Position numbers and translations under genes: made by a program. Shown piece by piece: positions 18,728 to 26,691 of a DNA stretch of 54,781 nucleotides. The notes below the pieces were generated by a model, which saw only the letters and a program-made list of their open reading frames with translations, was not told the DNA's origin and did not search any database. How positions within the stretch are numbered: position 1 is the stretch's first letter; each line of letters starts with the position of its first letter. The DNA is from Pseudofrankia coriaricola (GTDB taxonomy: Bacteria; Actinomycetota; Actinomycetes; Frankiales; Frankiaceae): positions 1 through 54,781 of the forward strand of contig NZ_MBLO01000035.1 of NCBI RefSeq assembly GCF_001854805.1, written 5' to 3'.

Positions 18728-18742
18728 ACTACACGTCATAGT
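18728..18742. promoter_or_regulatory. BlaI/CopY-type operator, site 5
   Basis: ACTAC-ACGTC-ATAGT, about 30 bp upstream of the riboswitch and so in the likely promoter of the NlpC/P60 gene at 18499. Confidence 0.7.
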
Positions 18743-18868
18743 AGGTCGCGTGGGGTGGATGGCACCGGTTGCGGCCATCGGAACTGCTCGGACCACGAAC
18801 CCCCGCAGTCGACAGCCGGGACGACCCGCGGCCCTGGCAGGCAAGGCGGGCGTCCGCGCCAGCGAGAA

Positions 18869-20419
18869 TCAGGTCGACCGGTGATCTTTCTCCGTCGCGG
18901 TGGCCGGTGCCGGGACGGCCAGGGTTCGGGCGACGCGACGGACCTGGGTCAGGAGAAACCCGAGCAGGGCAAGCCCCAGCGCATAGAGCGCGGCGCCGAC
19001 GGCGATCTGCTCGGCGGCGGCGTCGTTCGCGTTGCCGCCGGACGGCACGTACAGCTCACGGCGCTCGGTGACAGACCCTGGCCGGCTGGCATCGAGCGGC
19101 ACCCAGGCCTCGACGTCGGCGCGCGACGCGTCGTGGAACTCGGCGTAGACGAACCAACGGCCGGTGGGTGCCACCCGCAGTCGGCCCGAGAAGGCGCAGC
19201 CGTCCGTCGCGCGCAACACGCCGGTCACGGTTTCCCCGGCGCGGCGTGCCACCAGCCGCCGGGGAACGAGCCGCGTGCACGCGTGCGCGGTGGGAGCGGA
19301 CGAGTTGGCGGTGCCCGCAGCGGGCGTCGCGGCGGAGACGGTCGCGGCGAGCGTGCCCTGCCCGTCGGAGATGGCGGTAAGCGTCACCGGGGCGATGGGT
19401 CGCCCTTGGCCTGGGTCGTGCGCTGACGCGGGTCTCGCCCACGTGGCCACCAGCATCACCGCGATCGGAAGGACCAGGAGGGCGGGGCCGGGACGCCGAG
19501 GAGCGCGTGCCGTCGCGAGCAGGGAGAGAGCGAAGACCACGATGACCGGGACAGCGGTCGTGGCTACCGCCCTCGCCGGGACACTGGTCAGGCCGGTTGC
19601 CGCGGCGAGCCAGCTCGTCGCGGCGACGCCGGCCGCGCCGGCGGCGAGCCGTGTCGCGGTCAGGCGGAAAGGCAGCTCGACCAGCGCGAGTCCGAGAACC
19701 GCGACCGGGAGGTCCGGGCTACTGCGGCCGAGGGCGACGAGCCCGGCCGTGACCGCAAGCCGGACCACCACGTAGCCGACGACGGCGCGCGCCACCGGCA
19801 GTGGCCCCGGCACCGCGGCCCTGATCACGGCCACGGCGACCAGCGTCCCCGCGATCAGCACGGGCAGGTACAGGACCTCGTCGAACTGCGGGACGTCGGT
19901 CTCGAATTCCAGGACCGGCACAGCGGTGCAGCCAAGGACGAGCGCGCCGGCGGCCGAGAGCGCCCAGCCTGTGCCACGGCCGTGCCCGGAGCCGAGGAGG
20001 ACGCCGGTGACAAGAGCGAGTGTGCCGAACACACCAAGCATGTGCGGTGGGCTCCACAACACGGAGTCCCGCCCGAAGGCCGAATGCCAGGCGGCGTCGA
20101 TCGGCGCGGAGGTGAGCGTCAGCGTCCCGCCGAGCCCGGCGAGCAGCAGCGGCCGGTGGCGTAGCACCACACCCACCGAGCGGGTCGCGCGCAGCGCGGC
20201 CACGCCCCAGGCGACGACACCCACGCCCACCACCGCCACCGAGCCGTACAGCAGCAGATGCGGCGGGATCGTCGCGCTGTCGCGCCCGATGTCGGTGTGC
20301 CAGGCGTCATCCCAGTAGGTGGCGAACAGTGCCGCCGTGCCTACCAGCGCCACCAGTGGGAGCACGCCGGACGGCCCCGCCGTGGTGAGACGCTGATGTC
20401 GCGAAACTGCGACGTCCAT
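18869..20419 (-). CDS. Polytopic membrane protein with duplicated WH...GRDS...PPH motif and C-terminal outer domain
   Basis: ATG 20419 gives 516 residues; no stop limits the frame upstream, but this ATG sits inside the TetR operator. About nine helices lie in residues 20-335. An outer domain of about 130 residues starts at ASAHDPGQG, and one helix near 485-505 follows. Residues 38-59 (AWH, GRDS, IPPHLLLYG) and 109-129 (AAWH, GRDS, SPPHMLGVF) are the same motif twice, so four histidines recur at equivalent places. These could hold metal or heme. The gene is divergent from TetR. I do not recognise a named family. Confidence 0.8.
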   Translation of the reverse strand: MDVAVSRHQRLTTAGPSGVLPLVALVGTAALFATYWDDAWHTDIGRDSATIPPHLLLYGSVAVVGVGVVAWGVAALRATRSVGVVLRHRPLLLAGLGGTLTLTSAPIDAAWHSAFGRDSVLWSPPHMLGVFGTLALVTGVLLGSGHGRGTGWALSAAGALVLGCTAVPVLEFETDVPQFDEVLYLPVLIAGTLVAVAVIRAAVPGPLPVARAVVGYVVVRLAVTAGLVALGRSSPDLPVAVLGLALVELPFRLTATRLAAGAAGVAATSWLAAATGLTSVPARAVATTAVPVIVVFALSLLATARAPRRPGPALLVLPIAVMLVATWARPASAHDPGQGRPIAPVTLTAISDGQGTLAATVSAATPAAGTANSSAPTAHACTRLVPRRLVARRAGETVTGVLRATDGCAFSGRLRVAPTGRWFVYAEFHDASRADVEAWVPLDASRPGSVTERRELYVPSGGNANDAAAEQIAVGAALYALGLALLGFLLTQVRRVARTLAVPAPATATEKDHRST

Positions 20420-20425
20420 GTCGCA
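20397..20425. promoter_or_regulatory. TetR operator between divergent genes
   Basis: A perfect dyad TGCGAC-GTCCAT-GTCGCA (20408-20425) covers the start codon of the minus-strand membrane protein. A further half-site TGTCGC at 20397-20402 also pairs with TGCGAC. It is four bases before the ATG of the TetR gene, so both genes would be repressed. Confidence 0.65.
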
Positions 20426-20428
20426 AAT

Positions 20429-21079
20429 ATGATTCAGGATGTGAACAGACGTCAAGGGGCGACTATCGAGCCCGCGCTGGTGGACGCGACCGCCGCCGCG
20501 ATCAGTCGGTGGGGGCTGGCCGACGTCACGCTCGAACGGGTCGCGACGCAGGCCGGCCTTTCCCGGGCGACCCTGCACCGCCGAGGTGTGACCCGTGACG
20601 CGCTGGTCGATGCCCTGACGGCGCGGGCCGCCGAGGAGTTCCGCGCCGCGGTGTGGCCGGCCATCACCGGACCAGGCACCGCCGCCGAGCGGCTGCGCGC
20701 CGCACTTGACGGGCTGTGTGCCGCCGCCGACGCCCACCTGGAGCTGCTGGCCGGGCTGTTCCTCGCGCGGGGCGAGGTGTTCCACGAGCCCGGCCCGGGC
20801 ACCCTTACCATCGACACGTTCGCCGGGCCGTTCGAGCGACTGCTCCGTGACGGCGCCCTCGACGGCTCGCTGCGCGACGTCCCGCCGACCGTGACCGCCA
20901 CCGTGCTGTTCAACACAGCCGGCTGGGGATACGTGCACCTGCGCGCCAGCCACCGGTGGCCGGCCCAGCGTGCACGCACGGCGGTGATCGACCTCGTCCT
21001 GCGCGGACTCCTCGTCGGCGAGTCGCCGGGCGCGGCGGATCACAAGGCGGCGGCGATCGACGTCAACGACATCGGATAG
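20429..21079 (+). CDS. TetR/AcrR family regulator
   Basis: 216 residues from ATG 20429 (ATG 20396 and GTG 20441 are alternatives). The N-terminal HTH reads VDATAAAISRWGLADVTLERVATQAGLSRATLHRR; the C-terminal ligand domain is helical and Ala/Leu-rich. It is divergent from the polytopic membrane protein, with the operator between them, the usual layout for a TetR repressor controlling itself and its neighbour. Either little leader or none precedes the start. Confidence 0.87.
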   Translation: MIQDVNRRQGATIEPALVDATAAAISRWGLADVTLERVATQAGLSRATLHRRGVTRDALVDALTARAAEEFRAAVWPAITGPGTAAERLRAALDGLCAAADAHLELLAGLFLARGEVFHEPGPGTLTIDTFAGPFERLLRDGALDGSLRDVPPTVTATVLFNTAGWGYVHLRASHRWPAQRARTAVIDLVLRGLLVGESPGAADHKAAAIDVNDIG

Positions 21080-21080
21080 T

Positions 21081-21095
21081 ACTATCTTATGTAGT
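21081..21095. promoter_or_regulatory. BlaI/CopY-type operator, site 6
   Basis: ACTAT-CTTAT-GTAGT, directly after the TetR stop and 43 bp upstream of the small membrane protein that leads into the second BlaI-M56 pair. Confidence 0.7.
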
Positions 21096-21137
21096 TGATT
21101 GTCTTTGACGGCTGCCTACTTTCGGACGGTTCCTGAC

Positions 21138-21446
21138 ATGCCCAAGAGGTCACGTCGTGACGGCGAGCCCGCCGCGCCGCCGCGGGCCGACACGCCCGCG
21201 TCGGGACTGACGGCCCAGGAGCGGAAGGCGGCCGAACGGCGGGCCCGCTACCAGCGCAAGCGGCGGATCATCCGGACCGGCCAGGTGCTGATGGCGGTCG
21301 GCGTGGTCGTCGCGCTGGTTCACTGGCTGGCGCACCTGGAGACGTTCGGCGGCCAGCCGTCGGGGCTGGTCGACCTGGTCGCCGGCTACCCGGCCGCGGC
21401 GGTGGTCTTCCTCGTCGGGGCCGTGGCCGCGGGCCAGCGGCAGTAG
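21138..21446 (+). CDS. Small two-helix membrane protein upstream of BlaI
   Basis: ATG 21138, 102 residues. A charged, basic cytoplasmic N-terminus (LTAQERKAAERRARYQRKRRIIR) precedes helices near 47-65 (TGQVLMAVGVVVALVHWLAHL) and 75-97 (VDLVAGYPAAAVVFLVGAVAAG). It starts 43 bp after operator site 6 and precedes a BlaI-M56 pair, so it is a likely member of that regulon. Function unknown; it may report on or respond to envelope stress. Confidence 0.7.
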   Translation: MPKRSRRDGEPAAPPRADTPASGLTAQERKAAERRARYQRKRRIIRTGQVLMAVGVVVALVHWLAHLETFGGQPSGLVDLVAGYPAAAVVFLVGAVAAGQRQ

Positions 21447-21632
21447 CAAACCGCCCAGAACCGCCAGGCCGGCCGACCGCGTCGGTCCGACGTGCCTCAG
21501 TGGTTTCGTCGAATGTGTTCCCTGATAGCCGCCGATCTGCCCGGTAGATGGCCGCCGAGCCGTGACACCATCGCAACGTCCGGAGATGCGCGACGGCGCA
21601 CTCCGCATGGGCGGGCGGGTGATGGAGGCGGA

Positions 21633-22004
21633 ATGGAGCTGTTCGGCGACCTCGAGGCCGAGGTGATGGACCGGATGTGGGCACGCGTGGAACCGGCCAC
21701 CGTGCGCGACATCCTGGAGGAGCTGCAGCAGGCTCGTCCCATCGCCTACACCACGGTCATGACGGTGATGGACCGGCTCTTCCAGAAGGGCTGGCTCACC
21801 CGGGAGCGGGTCGGCCGCGGGTACGTCTACGCCACGACGCTCACGCGCAGCGAGTACACCGCCCGGCAGCTGAACGAGGTGCTGTCCGGCACCGACAACC
21901 GCGGGATGGCGCTGCTGCACTTCGTCCGGTCGATGGACGCCGCCGAGGCCGAGGCGCTGGGCGACGCGCTGCGCTGGCGGGCCCAGGAGAAGGGCACCGA
22001 CTGA
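21633..22004 (+). CDS. BlaI/MecI/CopY-family repressor (second copy)
   Basis: ATG 21633 with GGAGG four bases upstream; 123 residues starting MELFGDLEAEVMDRMW. The winged helix is intact (TVRDILEELQQ, IAYTTVMTVMDRLFQKGWL). It shares the DNA-recognition stretch AYTTVMTVMD with the repressor at 8986-9429, so both may read the same dyads. It ends one base before the start of M56. Confidence 0.92.
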   Translation: MELFGDLEAEVMDRMWARVEPATVRDILEELQQARPIAYTTVMTVMDRLFQKGWLTRERVGRGYVYATTLTRSEYTARQLNEVLSGTDNRGMALLHFVRSMDAAEAEALGDALRWRAQEKGTD

Positions 22005-22005
22005 C

Positions 22006-23025
22006 GTGGCGGCCCCGCTGCTGACCGGCTACATCCTGATCATGCTGTTCCTCGCGCCGCGGCTGCTGCGCGCCGCCGGCTGGACCCGCAGGGCACCGAG
22101 GCTGGGCATCGGCGTCTGGATCGCCGCATGCCTGTCCGCGGTCGCCGCGGTCTGCCTCGTCGGCGCCCTGCTGGTCGTGCCACTGCTGACCGTCGGCCAC
22201 GCGATCATCTCGCTGGCCATGGCGTGCGGCATCTCGCTGCACCACGTCTCCCGCACCGCCTTGTCGCTGGCCATGGACGCAGCCGGAGTCGGTGTCCTGG
22301 CGGTGATCGCGGTGCGCATCCTGTACGCAACGGCGACCGTCGCATGGCCGCAGCGGCGGTTGCGGCGCCGGCACGCCGCCGCGCTGCGGATACTCGGCCG
22401 TCGCCACCCCACCCGCGACGACATCCTCGTCGTCGAGCATCCCGTCCCGGCTGTCTACTGCCTGCCCACGCGGCGTCGCATGGTCGTCGTCTCCGAGGGC
22501 GCCCTCGCGCTGCTCGACCCGCCGATGCTGGACGCCGTGATCGCCCACGAGCACGCCCACCTGCGCGGCCACCACTACCTGATCACCACCATCACCGCGG
22601 TACTCGCCCGGGCCTTCCCCAGACTGCCCCTGTTCACCGCCGCCGACGACGAGGTACGCCGCCTGGTCGAGATGGCCGCCGACGACAGCGCCGCCCGCCG
22701 CACCACCCCACGTACCGTCGCCCGCGCCCTGCTCGACCTGGTCGCCGGCCAGGTACCCGCGCCCGCGCTCGGGATGGCCGGCGTCGGTGCCGCCGAACGA
22801 GTGCGCCGTCTGCTCGCCCCCAGCCGTCCCCTCAGCCTGGCCGCGCGCTACCTCGCCGCCGCCGGCGCCGCCGCACTGCTACTCCTGCCGGTCGCCGTGC
22901 CGACGGTGCCAGCCCTCGTCGACGACGCGACCCACTGTCCCCCGGCCGCCATCGCCGCGGACGTCGCGGCACACGCTCCGCGCGCTGATCTCGCAGCCTG
23001 GCACGAGCACGCAACCGAACATTGA
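22006..23025 (+). CDS. M56 family membrane metallopeptidase (second copy)
   Basis: GTG 22006, 339 residues. Helices near 5-20, 35-60, 90-110 and 280-300. Zinc motif AHEHAHL (HExxH) near residue 185 and downstream VRRLVEMAADDSAARR. Like its paralogue at 8030-8989 it lacks a beta-lactam sensor domain. The pair probably senses an envelope signal and degrades its BlaI partner. Confidence 0.9.
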   Translation: MAAPLLTGYILIMLFLAPRLLRAAGWTRRAPRLGIGVWIAACLSAVAAVCLVGALLVVPLLTVGHAIISLAMACGISLHHVSRTALSLAMDAAGVGVLAVIAVRILYATATVAWPQRRLRRRHAAALRILGRRHPTRDDILVVEHPVPAVYCLPTRRRMVVVSEGALALLDPPMLDAVIAHEHAHLRGHHYLITTITAVLARAFPRLPLFTAADDEVRRLVEMAADDSAARRTTPRTVARALLDLVAGQVPAPALGMAGVGAAERVRRLLAPSRPLSLAARYLAAAGAAALLLLPVAVPTVPALVDDATHCPPAAIAADVAAHAPRADLAAWHEHATEH

Positions 23026-23135
23026 TCGCCGCGACCTCGACAGGGCCATCTTGATGCGGTCGGCCAGCTTCTGCCCGTCTGCTGGGCCACGCCGGCCTGC
23101 GCGTTCGACGGCGGTGGCGAGACACGATCGACCGG

Positions 23136-23684
23136 TCAGGGCGCCATCGTGCCGCCGGGCTGGTTGATTCCGGTCTCAAAGGCGAAGATCACTGCCTGGA
23201 TTCGGTCGCGGAGGCCGAGCTTGGCCAGGAGCCGCTTGGCGTGGGTGCGGACGGTGGACTCCTCGACCACCAGCCGGTTCGCGATCTCGCGGTTGGACAG
23301 ACCCTGCGCCATCAGCTCGAGGACCTCGCGTTCGCGGCGGGTGAGCTCGGCGAGCTCCCGCGTCCCAACCAGCTCCGGGACGGGGTGCCGGGCCATCCTG
23401 TCGATCACCCGCCGGGTCACCGACGGCGACAGCAGCGCGTCGCCGGCCGCGATGGTATGCACCGCGGCGATGAGCTCCTCGGGGCGGGTGCGCTTCAACA
23501 GGAAGCCCGAGGCACCGGCGCGCACGGCGCCGAACACGTAGATGCCGCTGCTCGAAGGTGAGCGCTTGCCGTGGTAGCTCGTGAGTTCGTCGCATCGGGG
23601 CAGGTCGTCTGTCTGTTCGACCACGGCTGGCAGCCATTGCTCCCATGAGCCTGGCCATGCTCCTTGAGGGTGGCGGAGTGGCAT
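23136..23684 (-). pseudogene. NarL/LuxR-type response regulator, receiver domain mostly lost
   Basis: From about base 23545 to the stop at 23136 the protein reads the last part of a receiver domain (VRAGASGFLLKRTRPEELIAAVHTIAAGDALLSPS) and a complete LuxR HTH (LTRREREVLELMAQGLSNREIANRLVVEESTVRTHAKRLLAKLGLRDR). The phosphoacceptor Asp region is missing, and the 45 residues before it show no similarity to a receiver domain. The DNA-binding part could still be made, but there is no authentic start. Confidence 0.75.
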
Positions 23685-23937
23685 GTGGGAGCCGGCGAGT
23701 GCTGGACGCCCGTGGGGCGGGGCGTAGCGGACGACATGGCGTCTCCGATACGGGTCGAGGAGAGTCTCGCCAACGAGGTGACGCCGTAGTTCTCGTCGTC
23801 CCCTGGCGGGCGCTCGCCGTGTCCGGTCCGATGATCGACGGCTGGCCGAGGTCGCCGACGACCGGGGTACCCGTCAGCCGTCGGGCTCAGTGCGCCGCGA
23901 CGTCACGACCGTCGCAAGATCTTCAGGCCGTTGTGGA

Positions 23938-24200
23938 TGCATGTACCTGTCCGCCTGCTCCACAGCGCGAACGGGGCCGGCTCTGCTGGACGAGGCGATC
24001 CATCTCACCTTGGCGTTCCAGCTCGCCGGATACCGCCACGTCGTCGGAATGCTCTGGTCGGTGTCGGACGACGGGTCGGTTTCGCTCGTGGACGACGTCT
24101 ACGCCGCGGTGAAGTCCATCGGCGGCGACGCCGTCCGCGCGGTGCGCGCCGCCCGGTCGCGGGGAATCGGGGAAGCGAGGCAGGCCCCGGTGGCGTGGCG
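23938..24200 (+). pseudogene. CHAT-domain (caspase-like) protein, C-terminal fragment
   Basis: The frame beginning MYLSACSTARTGPALLDEAIHLTLAFQLAGYRHVVG carries the CHAT catalytic cysteine motif LSAC(S)TA and the following GMLWSVSD and VDDVYAAV elements. The histidine half of the active site and the upstream TPR region are not present. The frame runs on into integrase sequence at about 24220, so it is a fragment joined at a recombination point. CHAT proteases act in actinobacterial NTPase and defence-like systems. Confidence 0.6.
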
Positions 24201-24219
24201 GACCGCCGAGGCCCTGGCC

Positions 24220-24618
24220 GCTGCTGGTCAGGGTCGCGGCCGACTCCGGCGCCCGACGAGGAGAACTGGCCTGCCTGCGCCGCGGCGATCTCGACGGCCG
24301 CATTCTGACCATCGGGCGAGGGCTGTCCGCGGGGGAGCTCGGCCCGACGAAGTCGAAACGCACCCGCCGTCTCACCCTCGGCCAGACCACCAACGACATG
24401 ATCAACAGGCATTTCGAGACCTGGACCGCACGCGCCGGCACCCCGAACGCCGACTGGATCTTCACAGCGTCACCCGACCGCAGCACCTTCATCACCGCGG
24501 ACGCGCTCTCGCACCGGTTCCGCCGCCTCGGCCGAGCCGCCGGCGTCGAACGGGCCGCGCTACACCGGCTCCGCCACGGCGTCGCCACCTACCTCGTCGG
24601 CAACGGCAAGCTCCTTAC
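24220..24618 (+). pseudogene. Tyrosine recombinase catalytic domain, first part (split gene)
   Basis: The frame reads LLVRVAADSGARRGELACLRRGDLD (catalytic Arg I), TKSKRTRRLTL (beta-hairpin Lys) and LHRLRHGVATYLVGNGKLL (HxxR), then loses similarity at about 24615. The expected next part, KAQARLGHRNPATTLRHYSHA, is found 1.47 kb away at 26092. The N-terminal DNA-binding part is absent. So one integrase has lost its 5' end and been split. Confidence 0.7.
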
Positions 24619-24840
24619 TGACGTTGAACTCGCGGGGTGCCGGTTATGGGGGTTCGAGTCGGCGGCTACCGCACCCGAGCCTGGTCTTCGCCTGGGCCAA
24701 GAAGGCGCGGCTGGTGCGGGTAAGCCAGAACCGCATCGACGACCGCGCACGCACGGTACACGTCGTCGTAGGGGTTCCCCCGCGACGTCTGCGAGCATGG
24801 TGGGTGTGCGTTTGCTGGAGGACTCGACGGGTCGCGCGCG

Positions 24841-25353
24841 ATGACGCGCTCCGTACCAGGGCCTGAACGAGATCGCGACGACGGCGGCCGGGCGCGGAAC
24901 GCGCGGCCGCGCGACAAGCTGGGCAGGCCGCTGCCACGCGGCGCCGAGGGGGTCGTGTGGCAGTCCGAAGTCGTGGGGTACTCGCCGGATGAGGCCTTGA
25001 CGGCGGCGCAGCGGCTGCTCGATGCGGGGATGCCGTTCCACGCCCACGAGGTCCTGGAAAACACCTGGAAGACCGCGCCACCCGACGAGCGCGCATTGTG
25101 GCGGGGATTGGCTCAGTTCGCGGTCGGCCTCACCCACGCGGCGCGCGGCAACGCTAGGAGCGCGGTGGCGCTGCTGTCGCGGTCGGCTGATGCCATCGCC
25201 CCGTACGCGGCCGCCGCGCCGCATGGTATCGACGTCGTCGGGCTGGTTGCGTGGGCGCGCGCGCGAACGGGGGATCTCGCTCCGGACGCGACCCAGGCTC
25301 TCCGGCCGCCGCCGCTGCGCCGGCACCGCCCGCGCCCCGCCCTTCCCGGGTGA
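24841..25353 (+). CDS. DUF309 domain protein
   Basis: 170 residues, ATG. Conserved DUF309 helices: ALTAAQRLLDAGMPFHAHEVLENTWKTAPPDERALWRGLAQFAVGLTHAARGN near residues 55-108. The family is a small helical bundle of unknown role, sometimes predicted to bind metal through the HE pair in AHEVLE. It sits inside the segment that separates the two integrase parts, so it may have come with that segment. The Pro/Arg-rich C-terminus looks unstructured. Confidence 0.8.
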   Translation: MTRSVPGPERDRDDGGRARNARPRDKLGRPLPRGAEGVVWQSEVVGYSPDEALTAAQRLLDAGMPFHAHEVLENTWKTAPPDERALWRGLAQFAVGLTHAARGNARSAVALLSRSADAIAPYAAAAPHGIDVVGLVAWARARTGDLAPDATQALRPPPLRRHRPRPALPG

Positions 25354-25595
25354 GCGTCCGGGCGGCCAGCTCGGCGCGGAAGCCAGGGCGCGCCGCCCCC
25401 GGCCGTGACGAGGCTCGTTCTCGCGGTCCGGCGCCAGCGCAGGCCCGATCCACCGCCGCAAGATCCTGGGAGGCGCGATCAACGAGCGCCGTCGCGCCGC
25501 CCAACCCGACAGCGAAGCCGCAGGCTACACCGCCAAATCGAGTTCTGGCTCGCTACAGGTCGATCCCTGAGCTCGGCAGAACGGCACGCGAGGCC

Positions 25596-26093
25596 GTGCA
25601 GTGGGCCACCCTCGGTAGAGAATCATTCTCCGCCCGGCTGCAGGTGGTCAACAACCGCCCCAAGGTGCACGACACTGAGTTCATCACCTCGGACGGGAAC
25701 ATCGACTGTGACAACTCAGAGGTCCAGGCGGAGAAAACCCGGCACGTGCCGATCCGGGACACCGACCCGACGACTCAGAGCACCACCTGCTTCGTCAAGA
25801 ACTACACCGGCCCCACCGCCCACGACCCTTGCGTCGGCATGACGTGGTTCACCGTGCACCTGGACTTCGGCTTCCACCCGACCACCACCACGTGCGCTGG
25901 TGAACAGCCGTGGGAGTTGTCCGCGCACCCCTACCAGGCCCGCTCCGGTGACATCATCGACCTGGGCGGCGCCACCCACACGGTCTCCCAGAGCGCCGTG
26001 ACGTGCACGGCGAACAACTTTGAGAACACCAGCTTCACCGTGTCCTCCGACAACATCCTGATCCCGATCACCCCAGGCGAGGATGTCGAGTAA
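25596..26093 (+). CDS. Hypothetical Cys/Thr-rich protein
   Basis: No family recognised. The frame is open far upstream; GTG 25596 is a guess, giving 165 residues. The sequence is acidic and Thr/Asp-rich with about six cysteines (CDNSEV, TTCFVKN, PCVGMTW, TTTCAGE, TCTANN) and alternating beta-like stretches, so a disulfide-bonded extracellular beta protein is plausible, although no signal peptide is seen. Its base composition is less GC-rich than the neighbours. It ends at TAA exactly where the second part of the split integrase begins. Confidence 0.45.
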   Translation: MQWATLGRESFSARLQVVNNRPKVHDTEFITSDGNIDCDNSEVQAEKTRHVPIRDTDPTTQSTTCFVKNYTGPTAHDPCVGMTWFTVHLDFGFHPTTTTCAGEQPWELSAHPYQARSGDIIDLGGATHTVSQSAVTCTANNFENTSFTVSSDNILIPITPGEDVE

Positions 26094-26301
26094 AGCCCAG
26101 GCCCGCCTCGGCCACCGCAACCCCGCCACCACCCTGCGCCACTACTCCCACGCCACACCGCTCGACGACCAGGACATCGCCGACGACCTCGACCCGGCTT
26201 CCGCAGCATGTGGGCACACAGGCAGCCGGAAACCATGTGTGACCTGCGGGAACGGTAGCCATCCCTATAGCTGTAGGGATGGCGACGCTTTACAGGGATG
26301 A
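26083..26301 (+). pseudogene. Tyrosine recombinase C-terminus, second part of the split integrase
   Basis: From about 26092 the frame reads KAQARLGHRNPATTLRHYSHATPLDDQDIADDLD, with the catalytic LGH and the Tyr nucleophile in LRHYSH. This continues the domain that breaks off at 24615. It overlaps the TAA of the hypothetical gene. The start codon at 26083 is incidental. Confidence 0.65.
26258..26283. promoter_or_regulatory. Perfect 10-bp dyad over the start of the second integrase
   Basis: GCCATCCCTA-TAGCTG-TAGGGATGGC. The right arm contains the ATG (26279-26281) of the integrase N-terminal fragment, so it could be an autorepressor or excision-factor operator of the original element. Confidence 0.5.
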
Positions 26302-26448
26302 CAGGCAGCGCGCACCCCGCGGCAGAGGGTCGCTGCGTGAGCGGTCTCCCGGTGTGTGGGAGATCAGGGTCGTGGTCGGCTTCGACCCGGCGCGGGGCCG
26401 TAGCGTGCAACGCTCCTTGCCTTCACTCTTCACCTTGCGCTGGTCCTG
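26279..26448 (+). pseudogene. Integrase N-terminal fragment
   Basis: ATG 26279 opens MATLYRDDRQRAPRGRG, then GSLRERSPGVWEIRVVVGFDPARGRSVQRS. This is the arm-binding N-terminus common in actinobacterial phage/ICE integrases. After about base 26420 the DNA switches to mer-like sequence, and the frame ends at TGA 26446-26448. It is therefore a fragment of a different integrase gene from the one just upstream. Confidence 0.6.
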
Positions 26449-26640
26449 ACCGTCCGCGCCCCCGAGACCGCTGCCGCCCTGCTCGTCGATCTGTTCGGAG
26501 TTTCCGCGTAGAGCCCCTCGACCGGCCGTTCCCGTCCGTGCTCGGCGCCCCGGCGACCCTGGCCGCTGTGCGGGTTCCCGCGCTGGCGGTGGTCGCCGTC
26601 GCCGCGCTCGTCGAACGTGATCACCGTTGCCGCTCCGACG
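26420..26640 (+). pseudogene. Decayed copy of the merR end and merT-like start
   Basis: Bases 26433-26515 encode LVLTVRAPETAAALLVDLFGVSA, nearly identical to the last residues of the MerR protein ending at 45841. The following bases match the start and, after a gap of about 80 bp, the middle of the MerT-like gene (VPALAVVAVAALV). Frame and length are lost. It is a partial duplication of the 45.7-46.1 kb locus or a trace of a lost paralogue. Confidence 0.7.
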
Positions 26641-26691
26641 CTGGCCCTCCAGTTCGTCGGAGGGCGGGCAATCCGCGCCGCGGCCCGCAGA

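Noticed and set aside
18191-19426. A 411-codon plus-strand frame spanning the riboswitch and the end of the membrane protein gene
   Set aside because: It runs antisense through the riboswitch and a conserved coding frame, and its translation is low complexity.
24630-24665. GGTTCGAGTC, a tRNA T-loop-like string next to the integrase fragment
   Set aside because: The flanking 5-bp stems do not pair and no acceptor or anticodon arm can be formed, so neither a tRNA nor a clear tRNA-type attachment site is supported.
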